DNA from: Acidaminobacter sp.
GTDB lineage: Bacteria > Bacillota_A > Clostridia > Peptostreptococcales > Acidaminobacteraceae
Assembly: GCA_009881125.1 (NCBI GenBank)
Contig: WXFH01000039.1
Location: forward strand, 1-25,157
Reading direction: 5' to 3'
Length of the DNA: 25,157 bases
A model generated the notes under the pieces. The model saw only the letters and a list, made by a program, of their open reading frames with translations, did not search any database and was not told the origin of the DNA. The position numbers and the translations under genes are program-made. Numbering within the stretch: the stretch's first letter is position 1; each line of letters begins with the position of its first letter. Below are positions 5,910-12,931 of the stretch, piece by piece.

Positions 5910-6963
5910 CGGCCGCACTCCTCCTTTTAAGACTGTCGAGACTGATCATGCCCTGCGGGCGAATGATCATCATCATAGCCAGCAGGATGCCGTAAATGGC
6001 GTATCTGTAAGTGGAGATGTCACGGAGGGCTTCCGGCAGGATGGCCAGGATCACGGCGCCAACAATGACGCCCGGAATGCTGCCAAGACCGCCCAGAACC
6101 ACCATGGTCAGAATGGTGACGGACTCCATATACGTGAAGTTGTCCGGGTTGACGTAGTGGACGAAGGAGGCGAAGAAGCCGCCCGCGAAGCCTGCAATGA
6201 CAGCGCCAAGGACAAAGGCCAGGATCTTCATGTTGGCCGGATTGACGCCCATGGACTCCGCCGCGATCTCGTCATCCTTGACCGCCGCGAGGCCTCGGCC
6301 CAGCCTGGAATCTTCCAGACGCTTGCTGATAATGATGGTCACAATCACCATGACGAGGATAATGTAGTAGTAGCCGGTGTTGCCCTTGACCACCATGCCA
6401 AAGAAGGATGGGGACGGGATGCCCGGAATACCTGCAGGGCCACGGGTAAAGGTGCCCCAGTTGATCAGGATCAGTCTGAGAATTTCACCAAAGCCTACGG
6501 TGACTATAGCCAGATAGTCGCCCTTGAGGCGCAGAGTCGGAATGCCCAGCACGAATCCGAAAATACCAGCCACGACGCCGCCCGCCACTAAAGCGATCCA
6601 AAAGTTCACGCCAAACGATACTGTCAAAATAGCCATGGTGTACGCGCCCAGGGCGTAAAACGCCGAGTGGCCCAGGGACAGCTGCCCCGCCTGGCCCAAA
6701 ACAATGTTGAGGCTCAGCGCCAATACAATATAGAGCAGTACCATGACGCTGGTTCTTAAAATGTAAGGCTCACCGGCCAGCAGTAATGGCAGCACAAGAG
6801 CGAACACGCCCACACCTGCGATAAGGAGCTTCTTTTTTCCACCGCCAACCTTAATCAGCTTCTTGCTGGCAAAGTCGAAGAATCGGGCCAGGACTTGAAT
6901 GGCCACAAAAAGTATCACAGAGTAAAAAATCAAATTACGGAGCACAGTCATCAAATTTGTCAT
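5851..6963 (-). CDS. livM: Branched-chain amino-acid ABC transporter permease LivM
   Basis: This 370-residue integral membrane protein has eight or more hydrophobic segments. Typical LivM stretches are seen: LSLNIVLGQAGQLSLGHSAF, the GIPTLRLKGDYLAIVTVGFG motif, and the cytoplasmic EAA-like loop ESMGVNPANMKILAFVLGA. It forms the channel with LivH. ATG 6963 follows AGGGGGG in the short gap after livH. The C-terminal tail after RPQGM carries about 27 further residues and overlaps livG, and its last part (SIWNFKSFRRSNGR) is read from the livG start region. Confidence 0.93.
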   Translation of the reverse strand: MTNLMTVLRNLIFYSVILFVAIQVLARFFDFASKKLIKVGGGKKKLLIAGVGVFALVLPLLLAGEPYILRTSVMVLLYIVLALSLNIVLGQAGQLSLGHSAFYALGAYTMAILTVSFGVNFWIALVAGGVVAGIFGFVLGIPTLRLKGDYLAIVTVGFGEILRLILINWGTFTRGPAGIPGIPSPSFFGMVVKGNTGYYYIILVMVIVTIIISKRLEDSRLGRGLAAVKDDEIAAESMGVNPANMKILAFVLGAVIAGFAGGFFASFVHYVNPDNFTYMESVTILTMVVLGGLGSIPGVIVGAVILAILPEALRDISTYRYAIYGILLAMMMIIRPQGMISLDSLKRRSAADENPRSIWNFKSFRRSNGR

Positions 6964-6977
6964 TTAGCCGCGCCCCC

Positions 6978-7850
6978 CTACACTTTCTCTTTCATAGTCT
7001 TGCCGAGGATGCCCGTAGGCTTGAACAGCAGGACTATGATCAGGATCACAAACGCAATGGCATCGCGGTAGCCGGAAGAGACATAGGCTGCCCCGAGACT
7101 CTCTGACACGCCCATGAGCATGCCGCCAATCATGGCGCCCGGAATACTGCCAATACCGCCTATAACCGCGGAGATGAAGGCTTTGAGACCTGGCACGAAA
7201 CCCATCATCGGGAAAACTGCTTTATAATACATGCCGACCAGAGCACCCGCTGTGGCCCCAAGGGCGGAGCCCAAGGCGAAGGTAAAGTAGACCACGCGGT
7301 TCGTGTTGATGCCCATGAGTCTTGCCGTGTCCATGTCCTGGGACACGCAGCGCATGGCTTTGCCCATTTTGGTGTATTTGACAATGTAGGATAAGACCGA
7401 AACGAGAACGATAGTGACGACAATGATAATGATCTGAATGGTCGACATTCTGAAACCGGCGAAGTTGTAAATTTTATTGGTCATGACTTCCGGGAAGGAC
7501 TGCGTCTCCGGTCCCCAGACCAGCATGGCGAAGTTCTCCAGGAAGATGGCGACACCAATCGCTGAGAGGAAGAGGCTGATCCGCGGCGCTTTAAAAACCG
7601 GGCTGTAGGCAAACTTGGCAATCGCGATTCCGAACAGCGCCGCGCCGGCCATGCCGAACAGCATCGCTGCAGCGATGGGCAGGTTGAGAATCGTAATGGC
7701 CGTCAGCGTCAGAAACGCGCCCACCATGTACAAATCGCCGTGCGCGAAGTTGATCAGGCGGATTATGCCGTAGACCATGGTATAGCCAATCGCTGTCAGG
7801 GCGTAAATCGAACCGAGGGCGATCCCGTTGCTGAGATGCTCCATAAACAT
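6978..7850 (-). CDS. livH: Branched-chain amino-acid ABC transporter permease LivH
   Basis: This 290-residue membrane permease carries the LivH hallmarks GSIYALTAIGYTMVYGIIRL then INFAHGDLYMVGAF near the N-terminus, MGKAMRCVSQDMDTARLMGI as EAA-type loop, and GGIGSIPGAMIGG. The start ATG 7850 has AAGGTGGTG upstream. An in-frame ATG 27 bases further out has no ribosome binding site and would add a charged extension. A gap of 133 bases separates it from livJ and contains a stem-loop that may lower permease expression relative to the binding protein. Confidence 0.93.
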   Translation of the reverse strand: MFMEHLSNGIALGSIYALTAIGYTMVYGIIRLINFAHGDLYMVGAFLTLTAITILNLPIAAAMLFGMAGAALFGIAIAKFAYSPVFKAPRISLFLSAIGVAIFLENFAMLVWGPETQSFPEVMTNKIYNFAGFRMSTIQIIIIVVTIVLVSVLSYIVKYTKMGKAMRCVSQDMDTARLMGINTNRVVYFTFALGSALGATAGALVGMYYKAVFPMMGFVPGLKAFISAVIGGIGSIPGAMIGGMLMGVSESLGAAYVSSGYRDAIAFVILIIVLLFKPTGILGKTMKEKV

Positions 7851-7963
7851 GCGTAGACACCACCTTTTGAAATGCACGCCCCCTTGTGACAGGGGGCGTG
7901 GCGGAGTGAAGCGTTCATTTGAAAGTTAGTTGATTGCTCTCAAAACAATTGTAAAAATCTTTT

Positions 7964-8002
7964 TGCCGATGGTCCCGGAAGTCCTACGGCTGAACATCGG
8001 CA
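7964..8002 (-). terminator. Stem-loop at the livJ 3' end, attenuator candidate
   Basis: On the minus strand CTGCCGATGTTC, the last livJ codons, can pair with GGACCATCGGCA after the stop, followed by AAAAGATTTTT. The stem is at least 8 bp. The downstream arm is a copy of the iterated motif (7964-7974). Partial termination here would give more LivJ than LivH, as is common for binding-protein operons. Confidence 0.5.
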
Positions 8003-9123
8003 GGAACAATCTTGCCGTCTTTAACGGTGAGGATAATGATGTTGCGGGAAACCGCGTTGTCAACAAAAGTGATTGGGCCGGCAACGCCAGGGAATTCCTG
8101 CGTCTCGTTGAGGAACGCTGTGATGGACTCGCGGTCCGCGCCTTTGGTTTTCATAGCTTCGAGGAGAACGAGGGCGGAGTCATAAGCGAGAGCAGCGTAA
8201 GTATCCGGCTCTTTGCTGTACTTCGCGACGAAAGCCTCTGTGAATTCTTTAGTGCCTGCGAACTCGATGTCCGGGTGGAAGAAGCCAGTGAACTTAATGC
8301 CTTCAACCGCGTCGCCGCCGAGCTTGACGAGCTCGTCAGAGCTTATGCCTTCTGTGCCGAGCATGTCGATGCTGAAGCCGGAATCCTTGGCTTGCTGAGC
8401 GATCAGAGCAGTTTCAACATAGTAGCCAGCGACGAACAGGAGGTCCGGGTTGGTGTTCTTGATGTTGGTGAGCTGCGGGCTGAAGTCTTTGGACTGGCCT
8501 TCGAAGTAAGTTTCAGTCGCGGTGATGGTGCCGCCGAGCTCTGTGAAGCGCTTCGTGAAGTCGTCCTTCAGACCGACGCCAAAGTCGTTGGCAGTGAACA
8601 TGATGGCCGCGTTTTTCTTGCCCATTTGGTTGTAGGCGTACTCAGCGAGTCTGTAAGCCTGATCTGTATCCGTCAGGGAAATTCTGAAGATATGCGGTGT
8701 GGAGCCGTCTGTGATCGCTTTGTTGACGGAGTCTGTGATGACCGGAATGCCGGCTGCTTCATAGATGCCGCGGGCTGCAAGCGTACAAGAGCTGTTCCAG
8801 TGGCCTATGATCGCAAGCACGCGGTCATCCGCAGCGAATTTCTGCGCGACGTTTGGTGCTTCTTTAGGGTTGCCTGTGTCGTCGCCGACCAGGAGCTTGA
8901 CCTGCTTGCCGTCGATGCCGCCAGCAGCGTTAACTTGCTCGAGTGCGAGTTCGATGGCTTTGACTTTCATGTCGCCAAACTGCGCGGAGTCACCCGTCAT
9001 AGGGTTGGCGCTTGCAATGTAAAGTTCTGTGCTTTCTTCTTCTGAGCCGCCGGAGCATCCGGCGAGGGCTGTGACTGCGAGGAGTAGGATCATTAATAAT
9101 GCCAGCATTTTTTTCATGTTCAT
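7984..9123 (-). CDS. livJ: Branched-chain amino-acid binding lipoprotein LivJ/LivK-type
   Basis: This 379-residue secreted lipoprotein has a signal peptide with lipobox LAGC, lipid attachment at Cys23, then a Ser/Gly/Glu linker and a type I periplasmic-binding fold (Peripla_BP_6). Family stretches include IASANPMTGDSAQFGDMKVK, VNAAGGIDGKQVKLL, DDTGNPKEAPNVAQKF, GHWNSS and MFTANDFGVGLKDDF. It captures amino acids outside the membrane and delivers them to LivHM. Leu/Ile/Val are the usual ligands, but homologues bind other amino acids, amides or urea, so specificity is inferred from the operon. AAGGGGGAAACA precedes the ATG. It is the first gene of the operon, behind a candidate sigma-54 promoter. 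Confidence 0.93.
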   Translation of the reverse strand: MNMKKMLALLMILLLAVTALAGCSGGSEEESTELYIASANPMTGDSAQFGDMKVKAIELALEQVNAAGGIDGKQVKLLVGDDTGNPKEAPNVAQKFAADDRVLAIIGHWNSSCTLAARGIYEAAGIPVITDSVNKAITDGSTPHIFRISLTDTDQAYRLAEYAYNQMGKKNAAIMFTANDFGVGLKDDFTKRFTELGGTITATETYFEGQSKDFSPQLTNIKNTNPDLLFVAGYYVETALIAQQAKDSGFSIDMLGTEGISSDELVKLGGDAVEGIKFTGFFHPDIEFAGTKEFTEAFVAKYSKEPDTYAALAYDSALVLLEAMKTKGADRESITAFLNETQEFPGVAGPITFVDNAVSRNIIILTVKDGKIVPADVQP

Positions 9124-9163
9124 TGTTTCCCCCTTAAAGTCTATGTTCGTTTTTTCCAGTGCG

Positions 9164-9178
9164 TCTGCCGATGGTCAC
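9164..9178 (+). repeat. Iterated motif in the livJ leader
   Basis: TCTGCCGATGGTCAC sits inside a possible leader hairpin, GTGC..GATGG-TCACG-CCATC..GCAC (9160-9192). It lies between the candidate sigma-54 promoter and the livJ start. Confidence 0.65.
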
Positions 9179-9201
9179 GCCATCGCTGCACTTAGTTATA
9201 T

Positions 9202-9217
9202 AGCAGGAAGGATGCCA
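9202..9217 (-). promoter_or_regulatory. Candidate sigma-54 (-24/-12) promoter of livJHMGF
   Basis: TGGCATCCTTCCTGCT on the minus strand has the invariant GG and GC exactly 12 bases apart and matches TGGCAC-N5-TTGCW at most positions (TGGCA and TGCT). Initiation would give a leader of about 65 bases to livJ. A sigma-A reading (TGCTATATA, no -35) is possible but poorer. A sigma-54 activator is encoded in the same window. Confidence 0.6.
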
Positions 9218-9304
9218 AGATGGGGGTTTTGAGTGAATTTTCACGAAATAATAAAAATATTGCGAAAATTTAAGTGTTGTTGAAATTTTCACCCCTGAAA
9301 AGGT

Positions 9305-9331
9305 AAAAAGACCCTCGCCGAGGGTCTTTTT
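9305..9331. terminator. Bidirectional intrinsic terminator
   Basis: AAAAAGACCCTC and GAGGGTCTTTTT form a perfect 12-bp stem with a 3-base loop and a T-run on either strand. It insulates the liv promoter region from transcripts coming from the toxin-antitoxin side. Confidence 0.88.
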
Positions 9332-9404
9332 CTGATTGAAGCAGGCGGACTTACTTACTTGATTATTCGTCATTTTTCGACAAAAAGTATGCAATAATTT
9401 CATG

Positions 9405-9423
9405 TCATGCAAAAACTGCATGA
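9405..9423. promoter_or_regulatory. Palindrome, candidate enhancer site for a sigma-54 activator
   Basis: TCATGCA-aaaac-TGCATGA is a perfect 7-bp inverted repeat, about 190 bases upstream of the -24/-12 element. A further half-site TATGCA lies at 9389-9394. The distance is typical of upstream activating sites of NtrC-type regulators. Confidence 0.45.
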
Positions 9424-9435
9424 TTTTAAGTACGG

Positions 9436-9525
9436 TGACAGTCACTGACTTTAAGTTAGTGTCAGACACTCACATCAAATGAGTGTCTGACACCAAACTT
9501 GAATGAGTGTCTGACACCAAACTTA
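9436..9525. repeat. Dispersed GTGTCWGACAC repeat, copy 2, with tandem 24-mers
   Basis: The region contains GTGACAGTCACTGAC, GTGTCAGACAC (9460-9470), then two tandem 24-bp units starting AATGAGTGTCTGACACCAAA (9478-9501 and 9502-9525) that differ only at the last base. It is related to 4064-4137 and 18903-18996. Confidence 0.75.
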
Positions 9526-9597
9526 ATTTTGTACCAGAGCTTTCGATCATAGTTCTCATTTAGGCGCACGTCTACCTCGCACGTTAAGAGGTGCATC

Positions 9598-9626
9598 TTG
9601 AAATGTGTAGATACGCGGTATATACT
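9598..9626 (+). promoter_or_regulatory. Sigma-A promoter of mazEF
   Basis: TTGAAA (9598-9603), a 17-base spacer, TATACT (9621-9626). A short inverted repeat ATAC-GCG-GTAT in the spacer could serve autoregulation by MazE. Confidence 0.8.
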
Positions 9627-9645
9627 AATCTTAGAGGTGATGACC

Positions 9646-9888
9646 ATGTATACGACCCTCCAAAAGTGGGGCAACAGCCAAGCCATCAGAATTCCTAAGT
9701 CCATCCTTGAAAAAGCTAATTTAAAAGAAAACGATCCTGTCGAATTGAAAGTGGAAGACGGCAACTTGATCATTATTCCACTCTATAAGCATATGACCCT
9801 AAAAGAACGAATTGCCGCCTATGGGGAAGCAGAAGCACCCTCTGAGGAATGGGACACCGGAAAACCGAAAGGCAAAGAGGTGTGGTGA
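9646..9888 (+). CDS. mazE: MazE-type antitoxin, AbrB/SpoVT fold
   Basis: This 80-residue protein begins MYTTLQKWGNSQAIRIPKSI, the classic MazE swapped-hairpin DNA-binding domain (W-G-N-S-x-A-I-R-I-P). ENDPVELKVEDGNLIIIPL completes the fold. The acidic tail (about 50-80, AYGEAEAPSEEWDTG) would wrap the toxin. ATG 9646 has GAGGTGA upstream; further in-frame starts lack spacing. The stop overlaps the mazF start (TGATG), the usual coupling in this module. It should neutralise MazF and repress the operon. Confidence 0.92.
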   Translation: MYTTLQKWGNSQAIRIPKSILEKANLKENDPVELKVEDGNLIIIPLYKHMTLKERIAAYGEAEAPSEEWDTGKPKGKEVW

Positions 9889-10244
9889 TGACTTACATTC
9901 CTGATCACGGCGATCTAGTCTTTCTCGAGTTTGACCCCCAGGCCGGACACGAGCAAATAGGAAAACGTCCCGCACTTGTCGTTAGCAACAAAACCTTCAA
10001 CCAATTTACTAAACTCACCATGGTTTGTCCCATTACCAATACGCAGAGGAATTACCCCCTTCACGTAACACTGGATTCAAGGACAAAAACAACAGGCGTC
10101 ATAATGTGTGAACAGGTGAAGTCGTTGGATTTGAATGCCAGAAAAGCTACTTTTTTTGAGCGAATCCCGGACGATATTCTGGCTGAGGTGCTTGATATTT
10201 TGAATGGCTTTATTGAAATTGAAGAAGACAAAGGAACAGTTTAG
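9888..10244 (+). CDS. mazF: MazF-type endoribonuclease toxin
   Basis: The 118-residue protein has the PemK/MazF signature: GDLVFLEFDPQAGHEQIGKR then PALVVSN, VCPITNTQRNYPLHV, TTGVIMCEQVKSLDLNARKA, and DDILAEVLDIL at the end. MazF toxins cut mRNA at short specific sequences, which cannot be predicted here. The Arg and Thr/Ser positions known from the family (KRPALVVS, CPIT) are intact, so the toxin looks active. The start ATG 9888 overlaps the mazE stop. A terminator follows. Confidence 0.92.
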   Translation: MTYIPDHGDLVFLEFDPQAGHEQIGKRPALVVSNKTFNQFTKLTMVCPITNTQRNYPLHVTLDSRTKTTGVIMCEQVKSLDLNARKATFFERIPDDILAEVLDILNGFIEIEEDKGTV

Positions 10245-10257
10245 ATGCAAATATAAA

Positions 10258-10291
10258 ATGGAACGCATCCTCAATATGCGCTCCATTTTTT
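10258..10291 (+). terminator. Intrinsic terminator of mazEF
   Basis: ATGGAACGCAT (10258-10268) pairs with ATGCGCTCCAT (10276-10286) with one mismatch, followed by a run of six T. Confidence 0.85.
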
Positions 10292-10372
10292 ATAATTACA
10301 AATGATTATTCCTGCCATTTCGTTAAAGTTGAATCCCAATAATAACTCCATTCATTATTTTGAAGGATCGCT

Positions 10373-10465
10373 TCATAGGTAATGCACCATAAGATAGTCA
10401 AATGGTTTATTATCGCGTACAGATATTTGTTTTATCTTTGCTTTGACACTATCTGCATTATTCAT
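10373..10465 (-). pseudogene. abiEii: abiEii toxin remnant, first 30 codons only
   Basis: The ATG overlaps the abiEi stop (ATGA) as in intact abiE operons. The 30-residue product starts MNNADSVKAKIKQISVRDNK and ends PFDYLMVHYL, which resembles the start of AbiEii-type nucleotidyltransferases. It then stops, and none of the nucleotidyltransferase motifs (GGxAL, D-x-D) follow. The next stretch in another frame (ITYEAILQNNEWSYYWDSTL) does not look like AbiEii and ends after 25 residues. The toxin gene is therefore cut off, probably by a deletion or recombination. Recognition rests on the N-terminus and on gene order. Confidence 0.65.
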
Positions 10466-11064
10466 AAAAGCGCCTCCACGTAAGGTCTGATGACGTTCTT
10501 AATTCTCAGCTTTTCAGCGTATTTGAACAAACGTTGTAGATCACGCTTACCAGACATATAATTTCTTAGAACTTCTATTGCTAGATCTATACCTAATAGA
10601 TTTCTTTTTCTAAAAAAGTCACATACTGTGCGTTCACGATCATAAATTCGAATGCTCATATTTTCATTTCCAATTGTTTGCAACCCCAACTCAAAAGTTT
10701 TCTGAGAAGATGCAATGAGCACAACCGGGGGAGACTCAGGTATTGAGACTCTCGTACGAATTGATGGCACAGCAATATAAATTGCAGAAGGGTTCACTGT
10801 TGTTAAATCATGATATTCTGCTGCGGTATACCAACATAATATTCCAAACGGAATAATAGTTGATACTTTTTCAATATCAGAAATCTCGTTCTCAATATCT
10901 GACAGCATATAATATCCTGGTTTAATCCTTGTCAGATCCCCAAGTGAAACAAGTTCGGCGATTTCTCGGCTACAAAGCCTGTGTTCATTCAGAAACTTAG
11001 TTTTAATAATTGGTCCATATTCTGCAAAAAGGCTTCTTACATGTTTTCTTTTATTTTCTGTCAT
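10462..11064 (-). CDS. abiEi: AbiEi-family antitoxin/autorepressor
   Basis: This 200-residue protein has an N-terminal winged-helix region (about 1-60: IAELVSLGDLTRIKPGYYML) and the AbiEi C-terminal domain with CWYTAAEYHDL, IYIAVPS, the ERTVCDFFRKRNLLGIDLAI motif and a basic C-terminus. AbiEi proteins repress their own operon and counter the AbiEii nucleotidyltransferase toxin in phage-abortive and type IV toxin-antitoxin systems. Here the partner is reduced to 30 codons, so the gene is an orphan. GGTGATC precedes ATG 11064. The gene and its flanks are clearly richer in A+T than the neighbouring operons, which suggests transfer from elsewhere. Confidence 0.85.
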   Translation of the reverse strand: MTENKRKHVRSLFAEYGPIIKTKFLNEHRLCSREIAELVSLGDLTRIKPGYYMLSDIENEISDIEKVSTIIPFGILCWYTAAEYHDLTTVNPSAIYIAVPSIRTRVSIPESPPVVLIASSQKTFELGLQTIGNENMSIRIYDRERTVCDFFRKRNLLGIDLAIEVLRNYMSGKRDLQRLFKYAEKLRIKNVIRPYVEALL

Positions 11065-11067
11065 ATG

Positions 11068-11114
11068 ATCACCAAATTACATAGTTTTATATTTTTTTTA
11101 TGTTTATTAATGAT
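11068..11114. promoter_or_regulatory. abiE operator, inverted repeat 1
   Basis: ATCACCAAATTACAT (11068-11082) and ATGTTTATTAATGAT (11100-11114) form an imperfect inverted repeat spanning 47 bp, adjacent to the abiEi start codon. The same layout recurs at 11152-11198. AbiEi proteins are known to bind two inverted repeats in their own promoter. Confidence 0.6.
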
Positions 11115-11151
11115 ATTATCTTACCCCCGAAACGAATTCTAGTCAAATAAA

Positions 11152-11198
11152 ATCATCAAATTACATATTATTAAAACTGATTTATGTAAATTAATGAT
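11152..11198. promoter_or_regulatory. abiE operator, inverted repeat 2
   Basis: ATCATCAAATTACAT (11152-11166) and ATGTAAATTAATGAT (11184-11198) again span 47 bp, 84 bp from repeat 1. The left arms of the two repeats agree at 14 of 15 bases. Confidence 0.6.
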
Positions 11199-11252
11199 TT
11201 TTAATAACCCATCTTAATGTAGAATTTCAAGTATCGAGTAAATACTGGTACT

Positions 11253-11398
11253 CTGTAAACACTAAAACTTGACATTCAACAGGTTAAAATCACTCATTGC
11301 TGCGTTGTCGTCATCCGCGATACTGCTTAGTACCGCTGCTTTCTCCGCCTTGCGCTGCGTAATTTTTCCGCTGTTGGATGTTATAGTTTTAGAATTTA
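11253..11398. repeat. Large imperfect inverted repeat, MITE-like
   Basis: The left end CTGTAAACACTAAAACTTGA continuing to CAACAG matches the reverse complement of the right end (CTGTAAATTCTAAAACTATA continuing to CAACAG) at most positions. The interior has further pairing potential, including TACTGCTTAGTA at the tip. There is no coding sequence. This could be a non-autonomous transposon or a large RNA stem. No target duplication could be fixed by eye. Confidence 0.55.
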
Positions 11399-11425
11399 CA
11401 GGGCACTAGATCTGTTCTTCCCAAC

Positions 11426-11463
11426 AAAAAAAGATGAACCTACTCATTAAAAAGGTTCATCTT
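11426..11463 (-). terminator. Intrinsic terminator of the two-component operon
   Basis: On the minus strand AAGATGAACCT pairs with AGGTTCATCTT across an 11-base loop, followed by seven T residues. It lies about 100 bases after the response regulator stop. Confidence 0.88.
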
Positions 11464-11563
11464 ATCTAATAGTTTCACTTAGGGTAGACACCAGTTTCTT
11501 CATTCAGAAAGTCGCCGCCTAAAAGCCTATCTACATCTTCACTTTTAAATAGCCTTGACGCCC

Positions 11564-12931
11564 CTACCCTTCCCCAAGCCCAAACTCCTTAATCTTGTTG
11601 TAAAGATGCCGCTCACTCAGCCCCAGCAGGTTTGCCGTCCTCCGGCGATTCCCCTCACAGTACAAAAGCGTCGCCTCAATCAGCCGCCGCTCCACCTCGT
11701 CCAGGCGTTCGCCCACATACACCGGCACCAGCTCCCGTGAGGATTTATAAACCGATATCCCCGTGATATCCCCCGGCAGATCCGCCAGCTGAATGATGGG
11801 ATCTATGGACAGCGCCACGGCCCGCTCGACAATATTCTGCAGCTCCCGGACATTCCCCGGAAAGTCATAGGCCTCCAGCGCCTCAATTGCCGTCGCTGAA
11901 ATCCCTGAAACCACTTTGCCAAACCGCTCCGAATACAGCTTCAAAAAGTGCTGGCACAGCAGCGGAATATCCTCTTTCCGCTTCCGAAGGGGCGGCACCT
12001 CAATGGCCACCACATTCAGCCGGAAAAACAGATCCTCCCTGAACAGCCCCTTGCGCACCGACTCCGCCAAATTCCGGTTCGTGGCCGTGATCAATCGAAA
12101 ATTCACATCTATGGACTTCTCACTGCCCAGCGGCGTCACCTTCTTCTCCTGGATCACCCTGAGCAGCTTCGCCTGCAGTGACAAATCCAGGTCCCCTATC
12201 TCATCCAGAAAAATGGACCCCTGATGCGCCAGCTCAAACTTGCCTTTGACCTTCTGATGGGCGCCCGTAAAAGCGCCCTTCTCATAACCAAAGAGCTCAC
12301 TTTCCAGCAGATTCAAAGGAATCGCCGCACAGTTCAGCGCCTGAAAGCTGTGCTTGGCCCGGTTGCTGCGCTCATGGATCGCCCGGGCGATCAGCTCTTT
12401 GCCCGTTCCACTTTCCCCGGTAATCAGCACATTGATGTCCAGGTCCTTGACCCGGTCGATCACATCAAACACATACCGCATAGCCGCACTGTCCGCAATG
12501 AGCATCCGCGAGTCCTCCGGCCCGCCAGAGCCGCCCTGCATCCCGGCGCCGCCCATCCCGCCAGCCCCGCCGCTCCTGAACTCAAGCGCCTTGTTGATCA
12601 TCACCGTCAAACTCTGAATATCCAGGGGCTTCGTCACATAGTGGTACGCCCCGCTCTGCATGGCTTTAATCGATGCCTCAATGCTGCCGTAAGCCGTCAT
12701 GGCAATAATCATCACCTCCGGCTTCCTGGCGTGCAGAGACCGGATCACGTCCAGCCCGTCCACGTCCCCCAGCCGCTGATCCAGCAGCACCAAATCCACC
12801 GAGTGGGCTTCCAAAATCTCAAACGCTGTTTCCGCGTTGTCCGCCACGTCAATCTCGTAAAGATCCTCCAGCGCGTAGCGGAGCGCCGTCAGAATCGTCC
12901 GCTCGTCGTCCACGATCAATATGCGCTTCAA
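11564..12931 (-). CDS. Sigma-54-dependent response regulator, NtrC/AtoC family
   Basis: The 455-residue protein has three parts. The receiver domain (1-115) has phospho-acceptor Asp51, acidic DDE at 8-10 and Lys101. The AAA+ domain has Walker A GESGTGKE (172-179), the sigma-54 contact loop GAFTGA (219-224), Walker B SIFLDEIGD (about 239-247) and the arginine-finger region FREDLFFRLNV. The C-terminal Fis-type helix-turn-helix reads NRRRTANLLGLSERHLYNKI. An unusual Gly/Met-rich linker (about 120-138) joins receiver and AAA+ parts. Phosphorylated by the adjacent kinase, it should activate sigma-54 promoters. The ATG overlaps the kinase stop by four bases. The liv operon is a candidate target. 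Confidence 0.93.
   Translation of the reverse strand: MKRILIVDDERTILTALRYALEDLYEIDVADNAETAFEILEAHSVDLVLLDQRLGDVDGLDVIRSLHARKPEVMIIAMTAYGSIEASIKAMQSGAYHYVTKPLDIQSLTVMINKALEFRSGGAGGMGGAGMQGGSGGPEDSRMLIADSAAMRYVFDVIDRVKDLDINVLITGESGTGKELIARAIHERSNRAKHSFQALNCAAIPLNLLESELFGYEKGAFTGAHQKVKGKFELAHQGSIFLDEIGDLDLSLQAKLLRVIQEKKVTPLGSEKSIDVNFRLITATNRNLAESVRKGLFREDLFFRLNVVAIEVPPLRKRKEDIPLLCQHFLKLYSERFGKVVSGISATAIEALEAYDFPGNVRELQNIVERAVALSIDPIIQLADLPGDITGISVYKSSRELVPVYVGERLDEVERRLIEATLLYCEGNRRRTANLLGLSERHLYNKIKEFGLGEG

Noticed and set aside
5770..6591. 273-codon plus-strand frame opposite livM and livG
   Set aside because: Mirror of well-recognised liv genes; His/Asp-rich composition typical of antisense frames.
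7930..9045. 371-codon plus-strand frame opposite livJ
   Set aside because: Antisense to a clear binding-protein gene, with no ribosome binding site and no family resemblance.
9197..9205. TGCTATATA as sigma-A extended -10 box for livJ
   Set aside because: No -35 support, and the overlapping -24/-12 element fits better. It is kept only as an alternative in that entry.
9134..9469. 111-codon minus-strand frame between livJ and mazE
   Set aside because: It crosses a strong terminator, the promoter region and part of the repeat array, with no family match.
10290..10375. Continuation of the abiEii toxin in a shifted frame
   Set aside because: The shifted frame gives ITYEAILQNNEWSYYWDSTL and a few more residues, which does not resemble AbiEii, so a simple frameshift is unlikely.
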